Below, piece after piece: positions 24,036-34,888 of a DNA stretch of 64,000 bases. The notes under the pieces were generated by a model. The model saw only the letters and a list, made by a program, of their open reading frames with translations, had not been told where the DNA came from and did not search any database. Positions within the stretch are counted from its first letter, which is position 1. Every line of letters starts with the position of its first letter. The stretch is from Terebella lapidaria (Eukaryota > Annelida > Polychaeta > Terebellida > Terebellidae). The stretch lies in assembly GCA_949152475.1 (NCBI GenBank), contig OX424564.1, positions 29,262,165-29,326,164 on the forward strand. Reading direction: 5' to 3'. Made by a program: the position numbers and the translations under genes.

Positions 24036-24782
24036 CCCCTAGCTCAGTTGCGCAAACATTTCGTTGACGTTAGCTAATGTTTACTATGGAAGGTTTCCAC
24101 TATTTACAACAGGGGTCCCTCCACTCAGTGACCCTAACGCCGGGGACGAAGCGTATTCGACCTCTATGCGCTACCGTAGATTGGGTTATCACTTCGAGCT
24201 TATGGCAATCCGGGGAAATTAAAAGGTACAGTTAAACTTGGCGGTGATTGGTATATTGTCAATTTGGGATTCACTAGAATTTTAAAGAATCTTGTGTTGA
24301 TTTCACTTGTTTAAAACCGCTGCTTCGATACATTTCCACAGTAATCATGGTAATAACTTGTATTTTCTACAATCAAAGAAGAATCCACTTCAAGTTTCTA
24401 ATTTCTTCCTAGAAAAGAAAAACACAAAGTCATCCACCATGATTTCGTGATGTTGCCGATTCGCCGCGGTGTATGAATTAGCCGAGACTCTTCGGAGAGA
24501 GTCGAGAATGTCCGAGTAGCGAAATATCGATCGGTTTACGTGGCTCGTGCGGGTTCGGGAAAATCCGAGATATCTTGGAGGCCTTGGATCGTCTGCCCGA
24601 GTCTGTGTGTCGAGTGGATCGAGGAAACGTGTGGCGTATCACGTAGGCCAGTGTTTACAAACAATGGCACATGCATGGTTATACTTTGGAAATAGCCGGG
24701 TGGCTAAAAATAAACGACATTTGACCCATCATAATCATTCGGATACTGCTGTTTACACCAGACGAAGTAGGTCATAACTGGG
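24036..24782. other. Upstream flank of the two-gene transposon
   Basis: No gene is recognised. CpG content rises from about 24460. The outer left terminus of the ISL2EU-like element may lie within this stretch, but no matching inverted end was found near 31.3-31.6 kb. Confidence 0.4.
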
Positions 24783-24788
24783 TATAAA
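24783..24788 (+). promoter_or_regulatory. TATA-box-like word upstream of the YqaJ gene
   Basis: GGGTATAAAATGCA lies about 170 bp upstream of the start codon of the exonuclease gene, a plausible core promoter position. This is position evidence only. Confidence 0.35.
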
Positions 24789-24857
24789 ATGCACGACTCG
24801 CATTGCTGTCGATCATTCGGGGTGGTTGATCATGACGGGATGGTTCGTCTGCAGAGG

Positions 24858-24936
24858 CATAGACCGATCCGCCAGGAAAAGGGTCAGGTCACCGCGCATG
24901 CGCGCGCATTGCATTCTGGGGCATATTGTGTTCACA
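24858..24936 (+). repeat. Left subterminal inverted repeat of the two-gene transposon
   Basis: Contains ATAGACCGATCCG, GGTCACCGCG and GCGCGCATTGCATTCTGGG followed by GTGTTCAC. The same words occur in the same order on the - strand at 31268-31199. It lies directly upstream of the exonuclease start codon, so it may serve as promoter, transposase-binding site or both. Confidence 0.65.
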
Positions 24937-24953
24937 TCTGACAGCTGTCAAAC

Positions 24954-27900
24954 ATGGACCGGCTGTCAAACTCGATGTCGGACGAAAATCTTGTGGATTT
25001 GATAGAGTTATGCGATTTGCCTACCTTAAAAACATTGTTGAAGAAAGGGGATATTCCACATGCCAATACGCGGAAGTCGGCTCTTCAGCTGAGGCTCTTT
25101 TACGCCATCAGACTTGGTGAGTTCCAACTAGTAATACTGACTCACTTACTGTATGACTGTGTAGGCCTAGTATGTACACTAGTCCCATGCACTCACACCG
25201 CTGTAACAGGTAAACAGGTACAGTCTTTATCATGTTTATGCACCTATGCTGGTTTTTAAGTCATCATCATCAGTATAGTGTAGCCTGCATGATAACCTGA
25301 CGTTGACAGTTAATGCTATAATCAAGAGTGTGTCAAAAATTAGAAGTGTGCAAAATCATGCAAATGTGTATTAATAAAATGTTATGATGTTTCACTCAGG
25401 ATTACCAGTTGTGAAGACAGAGGATGAGAAGGAGGCAGAAAGGTGCAGGACGAGGGCCGCCAAGTTGGTGCTGGGGCCTGGTATGACCATGCCACATCCA
25501 CTAGCTTTGGACGAAGGATGGGAAACACTGCAGCCTAACTGCAACTTTCCCGAAGTGTTGGATAGTTCGATAACTGCATACTTTGTTGCCTGTGAGTTTA
25601 CAAGGGGACTTCAAACAAAGTTGTTAGAATATATAGCTAAGTTTTAATACTCAAGAATCACAATATCAATTCATTCGATGTTGTTTCATTGATATTCTAT
25701 TTATCTATTTAAGGATTTGGTTCTTCGTTTGCACCAGTTTGATGAAAAAAAAGGAATACAAAGGTCTGGCTAGCGTGAGTAGTCATAACATCACTTCATG
25801 TCTCATTTCCTATCATGATATACACTGTGTGGGAGATCGCCCATGATTCTTGACGAGTCAGCTTGGTAAAAATCTTTCCTCGCAGGGGCTTTGCTCGGCA
25901 ATAATCTTTCGTCGCATGGGCTTTCAGATGCCCCTGTGATTAAAGATTTTTGCCGAGCAATGCCCCTGCGAGGAAAGATTTTTACTGAGCTGACTTGTCA
26001 AGAATCATGGGCAAGCTCCCACCCAGTGATATAGGAGCTGGCTAATGTATTTGTGTGAGTTATTGTGCAGTCTAGGGTATTATAATGTGAATCACCAAGT
26101 AATAGTATAGATGAAACTGCTCAGACTCCAATGCAATGTAAATGAATATTACAATTAGTGAGCCAAATAATGATGCTCTCAATCATAATTGAATTAACAT
26201 ATTGACTACAATCTGATTTATATCAAAATTTGTACTATCAGGTAATATCGACCAAGGCATGAGCACTGGAGGGAGTAAGGCCCTTAAAGAAGGACGAAGT
26301 ATGGCAGTGGCAGAAGGCAGGGTGAAGAACGTGCAGTTCCACCCTATAAATCCACATATCGGTGAGTCCATTGTCAGTAGCAAATGCATGGTAAATACAA
26401 ATTGCATTGCCGACATCAAATTGTTGTGGATAATATGGGCATAGAAACAATACACATTCGCGATTGCGAGAACAGCTGTGTAATTGTAATCATATGAATT
26501 CAAATGATTAACTTCCTAACAGGGCTCGGCTTCATTTCGGGACTTGTATGTCCCCAAACTCGAGTGAACGAGAAGCCGTACTTCGTTTGGGTATCTGTGC
26601 ACAAGAATACTGGAGTTGTTCACAAGGCTGACTGCCACTGTATTGCTGGGTAAGTAGTAAGTTAGCTTAATAAGCTGATAACGGGATTTGTAACCAAGGA
26701 GAGGAAATGACTAATCTGCTAAATTTCATTCTACCAAATTAAATCTCTGCAAAATGAGGTGGGGCTCAAAACCGCCAAATTTAATAGCCGCCAAAATTAG
26801 TCGTTTTACAGTATACGTCACAGTAGCCCATACTTTATTATATCTGCACTATAAGCTATAATAACCAATATGTATAGTTTGTAAATATCACAGCTCATTG
26901 AGTTCTTCACTATAGCCTTGGAATGTGTATATTGGTGGATCAAACGACTAGTGTAAATTTTTATTTATTGCAGGCTTAGTGGAATATGCAAGCATGTTGC
27001 TGCACTTCTGTATAAAGTCTCGGATGCAGTGAAGGAAGGACACACAAAGCCAGGCACTAGCACCTTGCAGACATGGCATCAACCAGTCCACAAGAAGCTC
27101 AAGACCTCCAGTTTCATGAGCGACATCAAGACACCCAAGGCATCATCCAGCATGAAACCGTTGCAGCGAAAACGCCGTGATGAATCAGATCCACGGGCTG
27201 AGGACAAGAGGGTTCAGCGGGATCTGGCATCTTACAACCTCGATCGCCTTGCGGACATATCCAATGGTCAGTCAGCAGTATTGCTGTATTCAGCTGGATT
27301 CCGTCAAGAGGCTCCACTGAAGCAAAAACCAGATATCAGCCATCTAGGATTCGCAGTGGATGTGACAACCAATCAAGAACTCATGGTGCCCACTGTCGAA
27401 TCTGCTGCTGAACACAGTGAGGACTTCGAGAGCTTCCTGTCTGCTCTAACCATGTCGGAGACAAGTCAGGTGTGGCTGGCCAAATACACAGCACTACAGC
27501 ATCAGAGTGACACATGGCACAACCATCGTCGAGGACGCCTAACAGCTTCGAACATGGGCAAGGTTCTGCGGCATGTGGATTCCTCTCAAAACATCACTGG
27601 CGCAACACACAGCCTTGTGGCCACCATAATGTCCTACTACCCAAGCATGGATGGTGATCGTCAACCACAACCAATTCGGTGGGGGCGAGAACATGAGGCC
27701 AAGGCTCTTGAACGATACAAACTTGAGAGAATCCATCATCACAAGAAGTTCTCGCTGCAAGCCACAGGGCTTTGGGTGTCGTGTGCAACTCCATACATCG
27801 CTGCCAGTCCAGACAGTCTTGTGGAGTGTAGCTGCTGTGGTACAGGTGTGGTGGAAGTGAAGAATCCCTGGACGAACCGGCATTACACTGTCACAGAGTT

Positions 27901-28189
27901 CGCTAAATGTAGCACATCCTGCATCAAAGAATTAGACGGAAAACTGGTCTTGGATGAAGGTCATGACTACTATACCCAAATACAGGCACAGATGTATTGT
28001 ACAGGAGCCGCCTATGGTGACTTTGTTCTGATGTTGGACGCCAGCAAAGACAATTTCTTCACCTGTCGTGTCCCATCCAACACAGATTTCATGAACATCA
28101 TGTGTGAGAAAGCCCACACCTTCATGTCACAAGTTATATATCATGAACTCAAAAACCGTAATGTCAAGCAAAAAATGACATGTAAATGA
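24954..28189 (+). CDS. SWIM zinc-finger and YqaJ-type exonuclease, five exons
   Basis: Spliced from 24954-25116, 25400-25591, 26242-26361, 26523-26649 and 26974-28189. All junctions are GT-AG, phases agree, and the 1818-nt frame gives 605 residues without a stop. Residues 1-54 are a helical leader resembling a SAP-type module (ENLVDLIELCDLPTLKTLLK). The SWIM zinc finger is C196-x-C198-x7-C206-x-H208. The YqaJ (lambda-exonuclease-like, PD-(D/E)xK) domain spans about 380-560: RGRLTAS at 387-393, GREHE with E440, SPDS with D481, VEVK with E495 and K497, and QIQAQ at 536-540. All expected catalytic positions are present. The family degrades or resects DNA; its task in transposition is unproven. 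The start chosen is the only upstream ATG in frame with exon 2. An AATAAA lies 332 nt after the stop. Confidence 0.85.
25823..26028. mobile_element. Foldback MITE inside intron 2 of the exonuclease gene
   Basis: A 206-bp element whose two halves are near-perfect inverted copies around a short loop near 25925. Ends are CACTG and CAGTG, with matching arms such as GCCCATGATTCTTGAC and GTCAAGAATCATGGGC. It is flanked by ATATA at 25818-25822 and 26029-26033, a likely 5-bp target duplication, although part may be simple AT sequence. It sits within an intron of another transposon, so it inserted later or travels with that family. Confidence 0.75.
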
Positions 28190-28520
28190 AGATTGATTGT
28201 TTGGAAAGCACAAAATCACTTACTGTAAATCATATGTTTCATGTGTATGTGTGGACGAAAATACAGTGAATTTGATTCATGTCAATATAGGTTATATAAC
28301 ATGATTTTGTAGATCTTTTTGTAGACATGGAGGTTCATGTCATGTGTAATTGGAATTTCGCTGTACCGGTAATTATCACCGCACTTGTCTGTTAACATTA
28401 TTGTCTCTAAGGACTGCCTAATAGTCGTAGATTTAAGAATGATCAATGCTATACATGTACCACTATGCTATATTTCAATGCTATACCACAGAATCTTAAG
28501 GGTCATCTATTGTCATACAC

Positions 28521-28526
28521 AATAAA
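28521..28526 (+). terminator. Polyadenylation signal of the exonuclease gene
   Basis: An AATAAA on the + strand, 332 nt downstream of the stop codon at 28189. Confidence 0.5.
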
Positions 28527-28695
28527 TTTGAAATGACTACAAACAGTACGTGATATTTCATATTGTGCTAAAGGCTTGTTAAACCTCATGGCAAAGAAGG
28601 TTATTCTGCTAAAACCTTGTGGCAAATATTGAAAAGAATCAGAGCTTTGTGATGTTCAGGAATATGCCAAGGTCACCAACAATGACACATACTAT

Positions 28696-28701
28696 TTTAT
28701 T
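28696..28701 (-). terminator. Polyadenylation signal of the transposase gene
   Basis: An AATAAA on the - strand, 45 nt downstream of the transposase stop codon at 28748-28746. Confidence 0.55.
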
Positions 28702-28745
28702 TGTTCACATTCATTCTAATTTTTTACAGCACATGGTCACAATAT

Positions 28746-31104
28746 TCATTCTGGATTCACAACCGATCGCTTGAGGTTTGTTAGTGCAACACATGTCTTA
28801 ACTGCTGGTGTGATCAAGTCCAACTGGCTGATTGGGGTGACACCATTCAAATACGAGTAGTCTCTCAATCGTCCAATCACTCTCTCCACATGTATACGCG
28901 AATGTGCAATGTTTTTGTTTGAACTGTTTTCGGCATCGGTGAAAGGCTTCCCGCCTTTTACAAAAGGGGGAATGATCAGTTCGACACCATGCTCCAGCAA
29001 CTCTCCTTGAACTCGGAAGCCTTTATCGGCCATGCATTTGTCCCCGACAGAAAATTTTTGCAATATTCCAGACTGCAAGAAGATTTCTTTGTCAGACATA
29101 TTGCCTCCAGCAGCACATGATATGTATGATATTGAACCACCTGGGGTACAAGCCAGAAGGAACTTAGATGTAGGTCGGTTCTTGTATGTCGAGAAGACTT
29201 GGCTATTTGCTTCAACATGTGAAGGTCGTTCAGCTGGGATCTCGAAACAGTCAACAACTGCTGTGATGCCATCCCATTTTTTGAAACAAGACGGATAGCA
29301 CAACTTGATTTCTTCCCTCGAAGGCCAGTAAATCAGACCTGACAGTTCCAAACTGAGCATAGGTATCCAAGTGGATAGCAATATAGACACCGTGCTCGTT
29401 GACACACTGAACAGAAAGGCCAGATATTCGCCAGACAAATTCAGTTTCAACTTCATGAGACACATCAGTAGTTCATTCTCTATACTGAGTGCACGTAACC
29501 CACATTTCTTTCTCTCAGGAGCACCTTCTTTGTCTCCTTTACCATCCCAGTAGTTCATTGTTTCTGCGGCAGGGCGCACTTCATCAAGCACCCACTGGAA
29601 CATGGCGTAGCTTGGTAATCCTGTATGCAAGGTGACAAGTGTATCACTGTGTTTGATTCGGTTGATGTCCAACGAAGGTTTCTGTACTTCATGATCGTCC
29701 ACTTGCTTCTGTAATACGCGAATTCTCTGCTGGTTTTCATTCCGCTGCCGAGTACGTAGATCTGCCTTCTTTTTGAGTGTCTGCACCTCACGTTCCAGCG
29801 CTGTTACCTTGGCCTCCAGCTCTCTGATCCTTTTCTGGCACCTCTTTTTCATGCATTTTTTCTTGGTAGGTTTGCAGGCAGATGTACTGGTGTCCATTGG
29901 TGTTCTGGAAGATGCGGCGGAGACTTCTGGCATGTTGTTTTGATCATCAGAAGGCATTGGGGCCACATAGTTGTGAAAATCACCAACCAGTTGACACATT
30001 TCAGTTCCTGCTTCCAACTCAGTCACCAGGTTCACAGATTCTCCAGAAGTTTTAGTAACTCCATGTGGTTTTCGTCCTTCGATTGGAATGCCATGTGTGA
30101 AAAATGCCAGAACTTCCAAACATTTTCCAATGGGAATGATATTCAGCACGAGATCGATCAGACTCCTCGCCACAGTTTTTTCCAGCCTCATACATACTGA
30201 TGAGAATCCAGAAGAACAGTCGAGATGCCCCACGTACTTTTCGAAAAGATGTTTCAAGTCCTGCTGTTGGGCGTGTTCACACAGTTCAGACAAGACTTCA
30301 CACACGATTTCCTCATCAATCTTCTGAAGGTCATCTCTCACCTCAGATACGGTGCGTGCCCATGATGGGTAGGAACGAAGGTGCATAGTTGGAGCGCGGT
30401 TGTTGTGTAGAGGCTTGCCATACCTGGAACATAATTTCAAAAAATGCATTCACACATACCAAACAATAAAGTGAACATTTAACAAACACATCACTATTCT
30501 AACATGACATTCACCAGTTTATTGACATATCAGCTGAATGTTAATGAAATCATGTAGGCTCATCTTACCGGAAATGATTGCTGCAAACACGAGTATTTCC
30601 CGACACAGTGTATCCAGGTCGCTGTAGCTTGGTCTCCCACTTCTGGTGATCTTGTGGGTTCGGTTTGTGGAATTTCAGCTCGGACACATGTGGCAGTACA
30701 ATCCACCTGTGAGATTAAACACACACACATCAAAAAACAACATTGAAAACTAATATATCGGTACATTTATACGATATAGTTGCATTTGTAGTGCATAACT
30801 ACTTCCATATATATAGGGCTATATAGTGCTAGCGCATAATTTCATTTATGCATATGTCTATATTGAACTGTTACTGCATGGGTTATATATCTATATCACA
30901 AACATAACACTAGACCTTCGACATTGTGGAAAGGGCTGTGTCTGACCATTCAACAAGTTCAATCTGACATTGACCAGTGTTGGCCTGGGGGAAGCTGGGG
31001 GGAGGGGGTGTGGCAAGCTACGATTCATTTATTCATAGTCACACTCACTTGTTTTTATATCTTCGGTCATTGGAACAAGAAGCAACACCGCATCTGCTTG
31101 ACAT
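28746..31104 (-). CDS. THAP-domain DDE transposase (DDE_Tnp_4 type), three exons
   Basis: Spliced on the - strand from 31104-31049, 30706-30569 and 30423-28746. Donors and acceptors are GT-AG, phases agree, and the 1872-nt frame gives 623 residues without a stop. A THAP zinc finger opens the protein: C5-x4-C10-x49-C60-x2-H63, with W42 and the RAPTMHL box near 74-80 that corresponds to the family's AVPTIF box. A lysine-rich coiled coil follows at about 261-311 and a helix-turn-helix at about 392-416 (LSGEYLAFLFSVSTSTVS). The catalytic domain has D456 (AVVDCFEI), D531 (MADKGF) and E578 (HVERVIGRLR), the expected DDE triad. THAP would bind the element ends and the DDE core would cut and join DNA. 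Exon 1 was chosen because only it supplies the first cysteine pair in the right phase. Confidence 0.9.
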
Positions 31105-31198
31105 GTTTGAACAAGTTTAACACAATAAATTATCTGCGGTAATACTACTTCAGTGGGTTTTATAATCGACTTCGCGAAAACCATAATATTGCCTCGGA

Positions 31199-31268
31199 AG
31201 TGAACACATATCCTCCCACAATGCATTGCGCGCCGGCTGCACGCAGTGACCTCGAATCGGTCTATACA
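31199..31268 (-). repeat. Right subterminal inverted repeat of the two-gene transposon
   Basis: On the - strand this reads ATAGACCGATTCG, GGTCACTGCG and GCGCGCAATGCATTGTGGG followed by GTGTTCAC, matching 24858-24936 in order and spacing with a short gap. It lies about 95 bp upstream of the transposase start codon. Confidence 0.65.
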
Positions 31269-31678
31269 TCTATCGTGAACGCAGCATTGTGACATAACTC
31301 CCTTGATCATATAGTCACCACGTGGAAACGTCACATAACGGACTAAGTTCCGACGGGATATATTTGGCACGTCAACATAACCTACACAGTGGTTTTATGC
31401 CTAAACGTTTCATAACGTCCAAGTTTGACAGCACTGACAGAATCCTAGACGTTGAAGATTCGGAGTCGAAAATTGGTTAGAGTCTATATGGACATCCATT
31501 AATTGGTTAGTGAAATGTTTATATCTAGGTTCATGTTTTGTAATGCAAAAGATACTCTATTGGCCAATTGGAAATTAAACTTTTGTGCTACCGTGTAACC
31601 TCACACTCACTCAGTCACTAAACATGCAAACCTTGTATCGATTTCCAATGACTCGCTCATAACCACCTGCATATTGAC
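31269..31678. other. Right flank of the two-gene transposon
   Basis: No gene. The true right terminus probably lies here, but no counterpart of a left terminus was recognised. Confidence 0.4.
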
Positions 31679-31928
31679 CAGGGGCGGCTCCAGGATTTGT
31701 GAATAGGGGGGGTGCTCTTCTTAAATGTAGGTAAATCTGAAAATAGTGTGAGCGAGCATAGCGAGCGAAGCCTTATGCGGTCTGGGGGGTCGGGGGGCGC
31801 CGTAAGGCCCCCGATAAATTTTTGGAATTTAGTGTCTTTGAGATGGTTTCTAAGGTGTATTTTACAACTGTACCTTGTGATTCCATTCTAAGGCTGTTCT
31901 AAGGTTCTTATGCACCAGACATGGTGAT
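31679..31928 (+). repeat. Fragment starting with CAGGGGCGGCTCCAGG
   Basis: A left-end sequence of the GGCGG-ended transposon family is followed by one copy of the internal motif (GAGCGAGCATAGCGAGCGAA, then GTCTGGGGGGTC). A partner right end is not obvious, so it may be the truncated or outer copy of a nest with 31929-33148. Confidence 0.45.
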
Positions 31929-33148
31929 CAGGGGCGGGTATAGGATTTTAGGAGGGGGGGGGGGCAAAACCTTTGGTTGACAGAGCGGCGAGCGAAGCGA
32001 GCCCATGTCGGCCGGGGGTCTGGGGCCCGCTCAAGGGCCTCAGACGCTGAAGGTTTATGCATCCCCAATGGTGTATTCTAGGGTTCTCCTTGGACCAATT
32101 TCATGGCCTTGGAGTTTTTATGAATGCCTAATCTGGGGTGGATCGAGGGTTCTGAAGGAGGGCCAAGATATGAAATGTTGCGAAGCGAGTTGGCGAAGGC
32201 TGTGGGTCTGAGGTTCGCTTAAGGGCCCCAGAAGCTAAAAGGATATGCATGCCCAGTGGTATTTTTTTGTAGGCTTGCTTTGGTCCATGACCCATTCCCC
32301 TAAGAGTTTTTGCATGGCTAATTCGGAGCTGAAGGTTTTTGCATCCCCAATGATGTGTTCTAGGGCTCTCCTTGGTCCAATATCCATGGCCTTGGAGAGT
32401 TTATGAATCCCTGATCTTAAGTGAATCCAGGGTTCAGAAGGAAGGCCAAGATATGAAATGTCGTGAAGCGAGGAGGTGAAGACCGAGAATCTGGGACCTG
32501 CATGAGGGCCCCAGAAGCTGAAGGGATATGCAGTGGTGTATTTTATAGGTTTTCTTAGTAGTCCATTTCCCATCCCCCTAACTAGTGTATGCATGGCTGA
32601 TTCAGGCAAATCTAGGATTTTGAGGGTAAGCCCAGTTCTGAAATGTTAAGCAAGTTGAAGCAAGCCTTTGTCGGCTGGGGGTCTGGGGCCCGCTGTAGGG
32701 CCCCAGAAGCTGGCGGTAATCGCGTGCCTAATACAACATCTCAGAGTTCTCTTGGGTCTAACTATCAAGCATTACTTAACACCCATAAATGCATGATCAC
32801 TGTAGTTGAAACAAAATATGACATAAAATATTACTTGGTTTTGGACTCCATCAGAGGATTAAGTGCATTTGGCCATTCAATGCTCTCAAATCATTTATAG
32901 AAGGTGGAGGGAATGAAGTGCTTTCACTGAGAACAGGTGGGTTGACTATAGAGTGAATACACTGCTCGCGACATGGCGCCCCAGAAGTTAAAGCTACTTT
33001 CCGGTGTAATTTATCTTGAAAACACTTCCTCCCCTCTTCCCCCCCCCCCCCCTTTTCCTTCCTTTTTTTCCCTTCTCTCTTTCCTTCTTTTTTTTGGAGG
33101 GGGGGGGGGGGGGCAAGGCCCGCTTGGCCCCCCCTAAACCCGCCCCTG
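31929..33148 (+). mobile_element. GGCGG-ended non-autonomous element with internal GC-rich repeats
   Basis: It starts CAGGGGCGGGTATAGG and ends CCTAAACCCGCCCCTG. The flanking octamers ATGGTGAT (31921-31928) and ATGGTCAA (33149-33156) match at 6 of 8 positions, suggesting an old 8-bp target duplication. Inside, a unit of about 190-280 bp is repeated around 32013, 32204, 32486 and 32679. Its core reads GCGAAGCGAG, GTCTGGGGCCCGC and GGGCCCCAGAAGCTGAAGG. G-runs lie near both ends. No transposase is present. The ends and the perfect 8-bp duplication of the relative at 52864-54533 point to a hAT-like family. Confidence 0.55.
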
Positions 33149-33339
33149 ATGGTCAATCGTTTAATAATAAACATGAGATATAATTATCTTCAAAGTTATG
33201 CCGACTTCCAGAGTTATATCCAGACTTATACAGAACTGTGTCTGAAAGAAAGAAACAAATAAATAAATACAAATATCCCCGTGTATGTTCAATGATAGTT
33301 TCAGTATGAAGTCAAGTGTGTCGGACTAGATTTATTATT

Positions 33340-33942
33340 GGAGGGGGTGGCGGGGGTGGTAATCTGGTAAGAGGAGTCAAGCGACCGAGCGAAGTGAGGT
33401 GGATAGGTGGTAGCCTACAAGGCGTGGGGTCTGGGGCCCGATCAAGGGCCCCAGAAGCCAGAGTTTTTATCATGTTCTGTGGTTGATTCTGAGCCCTCTC
33501 TCTCTCTCTGGCTCTGATTTTTCATTCCACACATGCATGTAGACATTGCTGGTATTTTAATTTATTTATCCCAGAACTACTCATTGTCACTTATTATATG
33601 TCATATAACTTAATTGCTGATCAATGACACTCAATTGCATAATTATTGACCAACGAATGTTCAGACTATGTAACGCTGTAATGCACCTCAACATATTTTT
33701 GAGTCACAGATTTTTTTGTTGAAAATATATTGTGGGGCTCTACCCCCCCCCCCCCCCCCCCGGTCAAAAATAACAAACGAGGAAAATTTCACTCATATTT
33801 CCTTACATGTAGGTGCACATACCCACATTTCCTATAGCTTCTTGCTCTCTTTTCTTTTCTTTTTTTTTTCTTTTTCTCTTTTTTTTCACGGACCAATAGG
33901 GGGGGTGCGCGCCGGGTGCACCCCCCCCTAAATCCGCCAGTG
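33340..33942 (+). mobile_element. Second, degraded GGCGG-family fragment
   Basis: Starts near GGAGGGGGTGGCGGGGG and carries another copy of the internal motif at 33380-33462 (CGACCGAGCGAAGTGAGG, GTCTGGGGCCCGATCAAGGG). It ends CCTAAATCCGCCAGTG at 33942. The left end is degenerate and no clear target duplication was found. A C-run (33740-33760) and a pyrimidine tract (33840-33890) lie within. Confidence 0.4.
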
Positions 33943-34888
33943 TTGACATAAATGTCAATAAATTCAAATGCAAATCCATTGATTTCTCACACCCCCGCAC
34001 ATGTTCTTCCAAAGTCCTAGCTATTGCAAGGTTTCCAACAAATGAAAACCGTCTTCTAATCATTTGAAAGACGCATTTGAAAGTAGCCCACGTGAAAATA
34101 ATGTAACTCAAGAAATATAATAGGCTTCATATATTGCCGATTTTAATATTACCATTTACATACTGAGCAAAATGTAGTAGACCTATAGGCCTACCCATTC
34201 ATACTTAAGCCAAACAGAGTAATAATCGCCTTAATACTTTAGAAGTTGAACTCATAATTGCGAGTGGATTTAATAAAAATACAAGCACATGTTTTATGTG
34301 TTCATGCACTTCACTTTGCTACAATGAATACATTGCGGTTTCACTTTGGCAGCTCGACAGAAGGGAACCATTAAAACACATATTGACATTAAGTATTTCT
34401 AGTGACGTATTTTGGAGGAGTGGTCTGAAAAAGGAAGAACATAAATTTAATTTCCAACTACTGGCTACTGTAAACAGTGTGATATTACTGTGATATTTTT
34501 AACTGATATATCCTGTTGTTTTGATGCCTATAGGCTAGCCGACGAAAACTGATCACTAGCCTTCTGCATACTTCGATGTGATGCAGAGATAAGGAAAATT
34601 GCTGAACATTATAAAACTACATGTACGAACTAGGCCTCTGTTCATGTGCTAGTACACACCACTGCATGTGTCTTACATGTCAACAGGTCGAGTGGATAAC
34701 TTGTATCACGGAGTTTTCTTGTGGGTGAGATGTTACAACATTGTTGATGTTTGGCAAGTGGCTTATCACGTGACTGTCTCCATGTGCCCCGTAATAAAAA
34801 GTTCGTCTGCTAGCCGAACTTATCGTGAGCTAACGTTACATGTTTCCTTGCATGGCCAATGTTGACAGGATTATATCATTATTACATT
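33943..34888. other. Upstream region and 5' UTR of the PPP1R3-like gene
   Basis: AT-rich, with no gene of its own. The promoter and 5' UTR of the downstream gene should lie here, but no convincing TATA box or initiator was identified. An upstream in-frame ATG at 34859 is discussed with that gene. Confidence 0.45.

Larger units (their letters stand above)
28190..28745. other. Spacer between the two convergent transposon genes
   Basis: 556 bp without coding capacity, holding the 3' ends of both transcripts. Each gene has an AATAAA on its own strand (28521-28526 + strand; 28701-28696 - strand). Confidence 0.7.
24858..31268. mobile_element. Two-gene DNA transposon, ISL2EU/IS4EU-like, apparently intact
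   Basis: Two convergent spliced genes, a SWIM-YqaJ exonuclease (24954-28189, +) and a THAP-DDE transposase (31104-28746, -), are enclosed by inverted similar sequences at 24858-24936 and 31199-31268. From memory of the families, autonomous ISL2EU (also called IS4EU) transposons of animals encode such a transposase together with a YqaJ-type nuclease, so this pair is best read as one element. Coordinates given are the inner bounds set by the subterminal repeats. True termini and the target-site duplication could not be fixed by eye and lie outside them. No inactivating change was found in either gene, so the copy may be active or recently inserted. Confidence 0.75.

Noticed and set aside
25714..25774. 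Possible extra exon of the exonuclease gene
   Set aside because: It has a fair acceptor and donor, but including it breaks the frame. Joining 25400-25591 directly to 26242-26361 keeps phase and a sensible protein.
24954..28189. Phage or bacterial origin of the YqaJ gene
   Set aside because: YqaJ-type nucleases occur in phages, but this gene has four GT-AG introns, a SWIM finger and a eukaryotic transposon neighbour. Contamination or recent phage transfer is not supported.
31671..33156. ATTGACC and GGTCAAT flanking 31679-33148, first read as a target duplication
   Set aside because: They are inverted, not direct, so they cannot be a TSD. The pairing 31929-33148 with ATGGTGAT/ATGGTCAA fits better.
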